Shown here one piece after another: positions 15,580 to 21,838 of a stretch of DNA of 48,805 nucleotides; position 1 is the first letter of the stretch; each line of letters starts with the position of its first letter. This DNA is from Bryobacterales bacterium. GTDB lineage: Bacteria > Acidobacteriota > Terriglobia > Bryobacterales > Bryobacteraceae. The position numbers were made by a program, and so were the translations under genes. The notes beneath the pieces were generated by a model. It was not told where the DNA came from, did no database searches, and was given only the letters and a program-made list of their open reading frames with translations. The DNA lies in contig CANFEY010000035.1 of NCBI GenBank assembly GCA_947446025.1, forward strand, positions 1 to 48,805. Direction: 5' to 3'.

Positions 15580-15696
15580 ATGACTGCCACCGTGACCAAG
15601 AAATGCTGCGAGAAGTGCACCTGCCCCACATGCGGCACCGGGGTGCCCTGCAAAGGATGTGGCTGCAACTGTGGCTGCGCCTGCTGCAAGAAGTAG
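15580..15696 (+). CDS. Metallothionein-like Cys-rich peptide (38 aa, 12 Cys)
   Basis: A 38-residue peptide with 12 cysteines (positions 9, 10, 13, 15, 18, 24, 27, 29, 31, 33, 35, 36), grouped as CC, CxxC, CxC and CxxC units, with Lys at both flanks and no aromatic residues: the composition of a metallothionein, expected to bind thiophilic metals (Zn, Cd, Cu, Hg) in the cytoplasm. AAGGAG lies 7-8 bases before the ATG, so translation is credible. It sits directly behind a MerR-type operator and its 3' end overlaps the merR-like gene in another frame. It is not an obvious member of SmtA/BmtA or MymT; I place it by composition and context only. It has no His, unlike SmtA. Confidence 0.82.
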   Translation: MTATVTKKCCEKCTCPTCGTGVPCKGCGCNCGCACCKK

Positions 15697-16105
15697 TCCA
15701 CGCACTACGCCCGTTTCCCGCACGATAAGCCGGGCTGCGCGCGAAGCGGGGGTCCATGTGGAGACCATCCGTTACTACGAGCGGCTCGGCCTGATCGCGC
15801 GGCCGCGGGCCTCCGGCGCATACCGTATCTATCCCGACGAAACCGTCCGCCGCCTGCGCTTCATCCGCAACGCGCAGAAGCTGGGCTTCACGCTGAAGGA
15901 AATCGCGCAGTTGGCCGGCATGGCCACCACCGGAGTTACCTGCGCGGAGATGTGCGCCCGCATGGACGATAAACTGACGTCCATTGACCAGGAGATCCGG
16001 CGGCTTACCGCTTTGCGCAACGAACTCGCCGGCCTGATCGACGCTTCGCCGCGCAAGGGTCCTTACACCAACTGCAAGGTGTGTGAAAGTCTGGCGCTGG
16101 CGTAG
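15659..16105 (+). CDS. MerR-family heavy-metal-responsive regulator
   Basis: The N-terminal winged HTH is clear: ISRAAREAGVHVETIRYYERLGLI, then YRIYPDETVRRLRFIRNAQKLGFTLKEIAQL, and a long dimerisation helix (about 100-130). Metal-site candidates are two cysteines before that helix (VTCAEMC) and two in the C-terminal tail (NCKVCESL), similar in placement to the Cys of MerR/ZntR/PbrR regulators. The start is uncertain: the frame has GTG at 15659 and 15671 but no ATG, and the usual start position (just before SRTISR) is GTT. With either GTG the gene overlaps the metallothionein frame by 26-38 bases, so the same bases encode both proteins and translation is probably coupled. It likely regulates the promoter at 15527-15558, including its own gene. 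Confidence 0.88.
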   Translation: MAATVAAPAARSSPRTTPVSRTISRAAREAGVHVETIRYYERLGLIARPRASGAYRIYPDETVRRLRFIRNAQKLGFTLKEIAQLAGMATTGVTCAEMCARMDDKLTSIDQEIRRLTALRNELAGLIDASPRKGPYTNCKVCESLALA

Positions 16106-16148
16106 TATCCAGAGCAGCCCGGTTTCGGCCTTTGCAGTCCCTCGACCC

Positions 16149-16177
16149 TTGACTTCCACACGTGTCTTCGCTATACC
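16149..16177 (+). promoter_or_regulatory. Sigma-70-like promoter of the Oar-like receptor
   Basis: TTGACT (16149-16154) and TATACC (16172-16177) with a 17-bp spacer, 44 bases after the merR-like stop and 66 before the GTG start. Confidence 0.55.
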
Positions 16178-16242
16178 TACTTCCAATCAACCTGGGGGCC
16201 TTGCCCCCTGACGTGTGGCTGTGGATGAGGAGGGGCAACACC

Positions 16243-19200
16243 GTGAAATTTCGCGCGCAAGTTCTTTTGATGACGATGGCAGCCGTCTTGACCTACGGGC
16301 AAACCGCCCGCGCCGTGCTCACCGGCGTGGTTACGGATCAGACGGGGGCCGCGCTGGCCGACACCACCGTCGTAGCCAAACACGTCGACAGCGGATTCAC
16401 CGCCACGGGAAACACCTCGGACACCGGCAACTACACGATTTCGCAGTTGCTGGTGGGCCGCTACGAGATCAGCGTGGAGCGCCCGGGCTTCAAGACATTT
16501 CTCCGCGACGGGCTGACCTTGAGTGCGGCGCAGTCTTTGCGGCTGGACGTCATCATGGAAGTCGGCACGGCCACCGAGTCGGTCACCGTGACCGCGGAAT
16601 CTTCGCTGCTCAAGACGGAGAGCGGAACCCTCACGCATAACATCACGCCAGCGCAGATTCAAGCCCTGCCGCTGCTGCCCGTGGGCGGCTTTATTCGCGA
16701 TCCCTTCGCGATGGTGCAGACGATGCCGGGCGTGGTGTACACCGTGCCTCCTCCCGGCAGCTTGGCCGGACCCACCATGCGCGTGAACGGCCTGGCCGGC
16801 ACCACCAACCAATACCGCCTGGATGGCGAAGTGCTCGGCAACATCGCAGCAGCCGCAATCACAACGCGCACCCAGCCCAGCCCGGACGCGATCGAAGAGG
16901 TCGCGGTCCAGACCAGCAACTTCGCAGCGGAGTTCGGCTCGGTCTCTGGCGCGCTGTTCAACATCACTCTCAAGTCCGGAACCAACCAGTTCCACGGCAC
17001 GGCCTATGACTACACAGTGAACGAAGTACTGAACGCCAACGACCCCACGGTGGGTGCCAAGAATCGCGTGCGGCGTCACGATTACGGATTCAACATCGGC
17101 GGCCCCGTCCGCATCCCCCGCCTGTACAACGGAACCAACAAGACCTTCTTTTTCGCCAACTGGGAACAGTTCCGCGACGTCCAGAGGCAGCTCACCGGGT
17201 TCACCATTCCCACCGTGCCCACGCAGGCATACCGTGGCGGCAATTACGGCGGCTTGTTCGCAGCCTCCGGCAACGCCAACCTGCGCATGGCCGCTGTGAC
17301 GGGAGGGGCAGCCGCGCACGACTATTTGGATCCGCTGGGTGCCGCCGCGCGCCTGGGCACCGTCTACGACCCTCGCTCCACCCGGCAGGTGACGTGTAAC
17401 ACTGCCGTATCGATCGATTGCGGTACCAACGGAACGTTGGTCAACGTACGCACCGCTTTCCCCGGCAACGTGGTTCCCACCACCCTGCTGGATCCCATTT
17501 CGCTCGCCATTCAGAACAAATACATTCCTCTGCCCAAGGGGCCCGGTGCCGATAGGGGCGACCTGATCAACAACTACTACACTCCGTTTAAGACCTGGCG
17601 CACCACGCGCACCCCGGCCCTGAAATTCGACCACAACCTTTCCACCAAGGGACGCGTTTCCTTCACCTACACCGAAAATCATACGCAGTCCCCGGTGCAG
17701 GCCCTGGGCGGCTTGGCGGAAGGCTTTGATTCGGTCATTAGCACCAACCGCGGCACCTACGAAAGTTCGCCGACCTATCGCGCGAATTTCGACTACACGC
17801 TGCTGCCTACCGTGAACCTGCATCTTGGCGCTGGCTGGTCGGAGTTTAACTTCGCGGACCATGCGCTGGTTACCGACTACAATCCGCTGGCAGACATTGG
17901 GCTGAAGGGTGCCACATTGAACCGCAACTTTCCGCGTATCGGGGCGAACTTCACAACCACTCCAGCTGTAGGCGGCATGAACGCGATGGGGCCCAGCCCG
18001 CAAGGCTCCTCGCCCGAGAAACGCCCGTCGGGAACCGCCAGCATCACCTGGGTCAAGAGCAACCACACCTTCAAGTTCGGAGGCGACTTCCGCCAGGACA
18101 TGCTCACGACGCGGACCTTTACCAACACCGCCGGCAACCTGGTGTTCTCAGGCAACGGTGCGACTTGGCAGTCGTCTTTGCTGGGCATCGCGGGCTTCAC
18201 CGGAAACACCAACCTAGGCTTCGGCTACGCGAACTTCCTCATGGGCAGCGTGCGCAGCATGACGCTGGGCACCCCCGTCGGCTTCCGCAGGTCCAAGCAG
18301 CAATGGGGCACGTATGCGCAAGACACGTGGCGCGCACGCCGCAACCTGACGATTGACATCGGACTCCGCTGGGACTATGGCACCTACACCAAGGAAGATT
18401 ACGGGCGCGTGGCGAACCTGAGCCTGACGGAGGCGAATGCCTCCGCCGGCGGACATCCGGGAGCGCTGATTTACGAAGCCACGTGCAAGTGCAACTTCGC
18501 CAAGAACTACCCCTTGGGCATCGGTCCCCGCGTAGGAGTTTCTTACACCCTAGACAGCAAGACCGTGATTCGCGGCGGATTCGGCCTCACCTACGGTTCC
18601 ACGGGAACGGTGGCCGGAACCGCCCAGAACAACGCCGTAACGCCCGACGTGCAGGATGGCGAAGAGTCCTTCAAGCTGCGCGACGGGTACCCCACCAGCT
18701 TGCAGCCTCAGTGGCCGGTATACAGTGCGTCGCTCGGTCATGGCAATGGCGCGGTGATCAACACGCTGGCCGCACTCGTGGATCCCAACGCTGGCCGGCC
18801 GGAGCGGATCTTCCAATGGAACTTCAGCTTGCAGCGCGAAATCAGCCGCAACCTGGTGGTGGAAGCCTCCTACGCAGCCAACCGCGCCGTGTGGCTGTCT
18901 GCCGTCGCCATGCAGGACTTCAACGCCGTTTCGCCTGCGCAGCTCTCCCGCTACGGATTCACCATCGGCAACCTGGACGACGCTACTATTTTGAACCAGC
19001 GCTTTAACCTGTTGAACGCGACGCAGCGGTCTACCCTGGCCAACCGCGGCGTGAACCTGCCATACAGTAGCTTCCCTGTCACCGGGGTTTCCGCGCAGAC
19101 CGTGCTCCAGTCCATCCGGCCCTATCCGCAGTACAGCAACGCGATCAGTCCAGCGGCTCCTCTCGGCCGGTCGTGGTATGACTCGCTGCAGCTCACGCTG

Positions 19201-20025
19201 ACCAAGCGCTACTCGAACGGATTGCAGGTGAATGCCAATTACACTTGGTCCAAGAACCTACAGCAGTTGAGCGTCTTCGACGTTTTCAACCGGGCCAACG
19301 GCAAAGATTTGGTCCCTGCCAATCCGCCCCAGATCTTTCGCGTTTCATTCCTCTATGAACTGCAGCGCCCCTCCGCGGACATCCCCGTGCTGGGCAATCG
19401 CTGGATCAGCCAGGCCATCGGCGGATGGGGGCTGTCAGCCTCTCTGTTCTACCAGACAGCCACCTACTTGAGCCGCCCGCTAGCCGGCTCGGCCAACCCC
19501 ATCAGCCGCTGGCTGGGACGCGGACCCGGTGGCGCGAACCTCAAGAAGAACGCCGACGGCAGCTACATGAGCCCCTGGTCAGTGAACTGGGTGGACAACT
19601 CCGGTACACGCCGCACCGATCCGCTGGACATCAACTGCCACTGCTTCGATCCGGAAAAGACGATCGTGCTCAATCCGGCAGCCTGGGAAGTGGTGCCCGA
19701 TGGCCAGTGGGCCGCGCAGACCCAAACGCTGCCGGGCTTCCGCCGGTCGCGGGTGCCGAACGAGGCGGCGAACGTGGCCCGCACCTTCCGCTTCGGCCGC
19801 GAATCGCGCTACAGCCTGCAGGTCCGCGTGGAGTTCCAGAACATCTTCAACCGGAGCTTCCTGCCGCTGCCGCAGATCGCCAACCTGAACTTCACCAATC
19901 CGACGTATACGCAGGCCGCCGACGGGCGCTACACCTCCGGCTTCGGGACGTTCGGCAACCTGCGGACCTCTAACCAGCTGGGCGTGCCGCGCGCCGGGCA
20001 GTTCGTTGCACGCTTCTCGTTCTGA
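16243..20025 (+). CDS. Oar-like TonB-dependent outer-membrane receptor with carboxypeptidase-regulatory domain
   Basis: Start set at GTG 16243, preceded at 9 bases by AGGAGG and followed by a signal peptide (VKFRAQVLLMTMAAVLTYGQ); starts at 16162 and 16225 are less well supported. This gives 1260 residues. Residues 25-110 form a carboxypeptidase regulatory-like Ig domain (LTGVVTDQTGAALADTTV, then NYTISQLLVGRYEISVERPGF). A plug follows (MPGVVYT, LDGEVLGN, NFAAEFGSVSGALFNITLKSGTN), then a very long beta-barrel ending in VPRAGQFVARFSF with the terminal Phe needed for barrel insertion. Such giant receptors are common in Acidobacteria and often take up glycans or peptides; the substrate here is unknown. 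The last 47 bases recur at 20647-20692. Confidence 0.92.
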   Translation: MKFRAQVLLMTMAAVLTYGQTARAVLTGVVTDQTGAALADTTVVAKHVDSGFTATGNTSDTGNYTISQLLVGRYEISVERPGFKTFLRDGLTLSAAQSLRLDVIMEVGTATESVTVTAESSLLKTESGTLTHNITPAQIQALPLLPVGGFIRDPFAMVQTMPGVVYTVPPPGSLAGPTMRVNGLAGTTNQYRLDGEVLGNIAAAAITTRTQPSPDAIEEVAVQTSNFAAEFGSVSGALFNITLKSGTNQFHGTAYDYTVNEVLNANDPTVGAKNRVRRHDYGFNIGGPVRIPRLYNGTNKTFFFANWEQFRDVQRQLTGFTIPTVPTQAYRGGNYGGLFAASGNANLRMAAVTGGAAAHDYLDPLGAAARLGTVYDPRSTRQVTCNTAVSIDCGTNGTLVNVRTAFPGNVVPTTLLDPISLAIQNKYIPLPKGPGADRGDLINNYYTPFKTWRTTRTPALKFDHNLSTKGRVSFTYTENHTQSPVQALGGLAEGFDSVISTNRGTYESSPTYRANFDYTLLPTVNLHLGAGWSEFNFADHALVTDYNPLADIGLKGATLNRNFPRIGANFTTTPAVGGMNAMGPSPQGSSPEKRPSGTASITWVKSNHTFKFGGDFRQDMLTTRTFTNTAGNLVFSGNGATWQSSLLGIAGFTGNTNLGFGYANFLMGSVRSMTLGTPVGFRRSKQQWGTYAQDTWRARRNLTIDIGLRWDYGTYTKEDYGRVANLSLTEANASAGGHPGALIYEATCKCNFAKNYPLGIGPRVGVSYTLDSKTVIRGGFGLTYGSTGTVAGTAQNNAVTPDVQDGEESFKLRDGYPTSLQPQWPVYSASLGHGNGAVINTLAALVDPNAGRPERIFQWNFSLQREISRNLVVEASYAANRAVWLSAVAMQDFNAVSPAQLSRYGFTIGNLDDATILNQRFNLLNATQRSTLANRGVNLPYSSFPVTGVSAQTVLQSIRPYPQYSNAISPAAPLGRSWYDSLQLTLTKRYSNGLQVNANYTWSKNLQQLSVFDVFNRANGKDLVPANPPQIFRVSFLYELQRPSADIPVLGNRWISQAIGGWGLSASLFYQTATYLSRPLAGSANPISRWLGRGPGGANLKKNADGSYMSPWSVNWVDNSGTRRTDPLDINCHCFDPEKTIVLNPAAWEVVPDGQWAAQTQTLPGFRRSRVPNEAANVARTFRFGRESRYSLQVRVEFQNIFNRSFLPLPQIANLNFTNPTYTQAADGRYTSGFGTFGNLRTSNQLGVPRAGQFVARFSF
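19979..20025 (+). repeat. Direct repeat: receptor 3' end, copied at 20647-20692
   Basis: The last 47 bases of the receptor gene, including its TGA, recur at 20647-20692 on the same strand with one substitution and one deleted base. The second copy is a non-coding fragment beyond the DUF433/DUF5615 locus, so the repeats bracket that locus. Confidence 0.85.
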
Positions 20026-20061
20026 GGACTTCGGGGAGTGTCGGTGTCAGGCCGAACTCCT

Positions 20062-20347
20062 CTACCCGATCATTTGAATCTCTCCAGGTCGAACTTCGGC
20101 AAGCGCGGCCTGGATCGTCTTGACTAACGGCAGCAAGTCCTCTAACTGATTCGTTTTCGCACGCACCCCGACCACCGCGATCCGCCGTCCGGTGAAGTTG
20201 TTCTGGTACGGCAAGCTTTGGTCGATGCTCAGCAACACATCGTAACCAGCGGCCCTTCAGCCCCGCCCACTCCGCACTGTGGACCTTGTGCCCCGCAATA
20301 CTGTGCCGCAAGTCCACCGGGAAACATTCGTCCAGCAGAACCCTCAT
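20062..20347 (-). pseudogene. DUF5615 PIN-like toxin, frameshifted with an internal deletion
   Basis: The first 32 codons from ATG 20347 (MRVLLDECFPVDLRHSIAG...WAGLKG) are the N-terminus of a DUF5615 toxin. After that the frame runs into unrelated sequence, while another frame, from about 20254, encodes the rest: GYDVLLSIDQSLPYQ, NNFTGRRIAVVGVRAK, NQLEDLLPLV and GEIQMIG ending at TAG 20064-20062. The usual KNGELL-type segment between the halves (roughly 10-13 residues) is missing, so a deletion not divisible by three broke the gene. It overlaps the DUF433 gene by four bases (20344-20347), the usual antitoxin-toxin layout. The toxin should be inactive. Confidence 0.85.
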
Positions 20348-20556
20348 GCGATCCGCGCGAGAAGAGACTCCTTCGCCTCTTCCAGCGCCTGCACCGCCAT
20401 CTCCTGCGTCACGGAAGGGAACTGCCGCAAAAACTCTCCCATGGAATGACCGCCCTCAAGGTAGTCCATCAGGTTCTTGAATGGCCCCCGCGTCCCGCGA
20501 AAGCAGGGCGTGCCGTTCAGGACTTCGGGATCAGCCACAATGATGGGATCGAGCAT
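20344..20556 (-). CDS. DUF433 family antitoxin
   Basis: 70 residues from ATG 20556 with GGAG 6-7 bases upstream; the frame is open further upstream but the extra part is not family sequence. The DUF433 core is complete: IIVADPEVLNGTPCFRGTR, PFKNLMDYLEGGHSMGEFL and PSVTQEMAVQALEEAK. Position 35 is Gly where a Val (GTRVP) is usual. DUF433 proteins are HTH-like antitoxins partnered with DUF5615 toxins. Here the toxin downstream is broken, leaving the antitoxin as an orphan that may persist as a DNA-binding repressor or is itself decaying. Confidence 0.88.
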   Translation of the reverse strand: MLDPIIVADPEVLNGTPCFRGTRGPFKNLMDYLEGGHSMGEFLRQFPSVTQEMAVQALEEAKESLLARIA

Positions 20557-20646
20557 TCTGGCTCCTTCGTCGGTGCCCGGCGATATGAGCTGCCCTAGAT
20601 TGCAGTGGCCGTCGAAAATCTTGGCTCCTTCATAGGGCAGAATGCG

Positions 20647-20692
20647 TGGGCGTGCCGCGCGCCGGCAGTTTGTTGCACGCTTCTCGTTCTGA
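20647..20692 (+). repeat. Second copy of the receptor 3'-end repeat
   Basis: Matches 19979-20025 (the end of the Oar-like receptor gene) with one C-to-T change and one missing G. It lies in the gap between the DUF433 start and the Phd-VapC locus and is a dead fragment of a receptor gene. Confidence 0.85.
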
Positions 20693-20725
20693 ACCGCGAC
20701 CGTGAGGAAGTGCTCAGCATAACCA

Positions 20726-20740
20726 GTCATATTATATGAC
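20726..20740. promoter_or_regulatory. Perfect palindrome between two divergent toxin-antitoxin loci
   Basis: GTCATAT-T-ATATGAC is a perfect inverted repeat 36 bases before the Phd-like start and about 170 bases before the DUF433 start on the other strand. An AT-rich dyad in this position is typical of Phd/YefM autoregulation operators, so it is the likely operator of the phd-vapC pair. Confidence 0.5.
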
Positions 20741-20776
20741 CAGTCCTTAAATCCGGCCATGTGCTACGATCAAGCC

Positions 20777-20998
20777 ATGGCCGCCCAGATGAGTGCTTCT
20801 CAGTTCAAAGAACAGTGCCTCTCCGTCCTCGACCACCTCGACTCCGACGGCTTGGTCATCACCAAACACGGCAAACCAGTTGCCCGCGTCATTCCCGCTC
20901 AGTCCGATTGCAAGGACCTCATCGGCAGCCTCAAGGGTAAAATCCGAGTGAAGGGCGACACCCTCTCCACCGGGGTCAAGTGGAATGCTCAATCTTGA
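20777..20998 (+). CDS. Phd/YefM-type antitoxin
   Basis: 73 residues from ATG 20777; an upstream in-frame ATG (20759) adds six residues and is less likely. MSASQFKEQCLSVLDHLDSDGLVITKHGKPVARVIP is the DNA-binding YefM/Phd domain, split here: the ASQFKEQCL helix, then VITKHGKPVARV. The C-terminal part (DLIGSLKGKIRVKGD) neutralises the toxin. It overlaps the toxin gene by 14 bases. It should repress its own operon, probably through the palindrome at 20726-20740. Confidence 0.9.
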   Translation: MAAQMSASQFKEQCLSVLDHLDSDGLVITKHGKPVARVIPAQSDCKDLIGSLKGKIRVKGDTLSTGVKWNAQS

Positions 20999-21344
20999 TA
21001 CCCACATCCTCATTGATGCGCTTGCCGGCTCACTCTCCAAGCGCGAACAGAGCCTGCTCTCCGGCCAGCCCTGGAGCATTTCCGCCGTCGTCCTTTGGGA
21101 ACTAGCCAAGCTCGTCCAATTGGGCCGCATTGAACTCGACCTCAACTCCGTGGCTTTCGCCCATGCCCTTTCCCGGATGCGTGTCTGGCCCCTAGACCTC
21201 CCTGTCGCCCGCCAATCCACGCACCTCGACTTCAAGAGCGACCCGGCCGATGAACTCATCGCCGCCACCAGCATCATCCACCGCGTCCCACTCCTGACGC
21301 GTGACAAGCGCATTCTCAAGTCCAAATTGGTCCCGTTAGCCTGA
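20985..21344 (+). CDS. vapC: VapC-type PIN-domain toxin
   Basis: 119 residues, a normal size for VapC. The PIN acidic residues are present: Asp5 (NLDTHILID), Glu in VLWELAKL, and the DPADELIAATSI and LLTRDKRIL aspartates. It should be a Mg-dependent ribonuclease held by the upstream Phd-like antitoxin, with which it shares 14 bases. Unlike the DUF5615 toxin across the gap, this one looks intact. Confidence 0.9.
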   Translation: MLNLDTHILIDALAGSLSKREQSLLSGQPWSISAVVLWELAKLVQLGRIELDLNSVAFAHALSRMRVWPLDLPVARQSTHLDFKSDPADELIAATSIIHRVPLLTRDKRILKSKLVPLA

Positions 21345-21350
21345 CAGCCT

Positions 21351-21806
21351 ATGAAACCACACACCATCATCCTCGCCCTGGCCCTCAGCCCCCTCGCCTT
21401 CGCCGACACCGCCTCCGACATCGCAAACATCCAGGCCAACGAGATCGCCTTCAACCGCGCCCAGAACGAAGGTCGCTTCGACGAGATGTTCAACTTCATG
21501 CTGCCCACACGCACCGTCTTCCCCACCAGCGGAGCCCGCATGATCTCCGGTTGGTCCGCCGACGACGTCCAGCGCCGCAAGGACGATCTCAAAGCCGGCC
21601 GCCAAACCAACCTTCAGGTGGAGGGCCTGCAGGTCCAGATCTTCGGCGACACCGCCATCTCCACCTTCTACCGCGCCGGTACTGAGAAGGCCGTGGGCGA
21701 AGCCGCCGCGAAACCCGCCCGCTACAGGTTCACCGGAGTCTGGGTCCGCACCAAGGACGGCTGGAAACTCGCCCACCGCCACGAATCGCAACTGACCGCC
21801 CAGTGA
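21351..21806 (+). CDS. Exported SnoaL-like/DUF4440 (NTF2-fold) protein
   Basis: 151 residues with a signal peptide (residues 1-18, ending AFA). It follows vapC by six bases but has no obvious toxin-antitoxin link. The NTF2-like pattern is visible: a helical start (IQANEIAFNRAQNEGRFDEM), a strand GDTAISTFYRAG, and the closing RFTGVWVRTKDGWKLAHRHESQL typical of DUF4440/SnoaL. No catalytic residues can be assigned. Such exported members are frequent in Acidobacteria and are of unknown role. Confidence 0.85.
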   Translation: MKPHTIILALALSPLAFADTASDIANIQANEIAFNRAQNEGRFDEMFNFMLPTRTVFPTSGARMISGWSADDVQRRKDDLKAGRQTNLQVEGLQVQIFGDTAISTFYRAGTEKAVGEAAAKPARYRFTGVWVRTKDGWKLAHRHESQLTAQ

Positions 21807-21811
21807 GGCCG

Positions 21812-21838
21812 TCTAAATGGTGTCAGACACCATTTAGA
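21812..21838. terminator. 13-bp-arm palindrome between convergent genes
   Basis: Perfect arms 21812-21824 and 21826-21838 around a single A (TCTAAATGGTGTC and complement). It sits just after the NTF2-like stop and covers the stop codon of the leftward receptor gene. It is a likely bidirectional terminator; the TGGTGTCAGACACCA core looks like a repetitive extragenic element. Confidence 0.6.

Noticed and set aside
16177-18066. Long open frame (629 codons) antisense to the Oar-like receptor
   Set aside because: It is a high-GC mirror frame: rich in Arg/Gly/Val/Ala with no family motif, and fully covered by a clear receptor gene.
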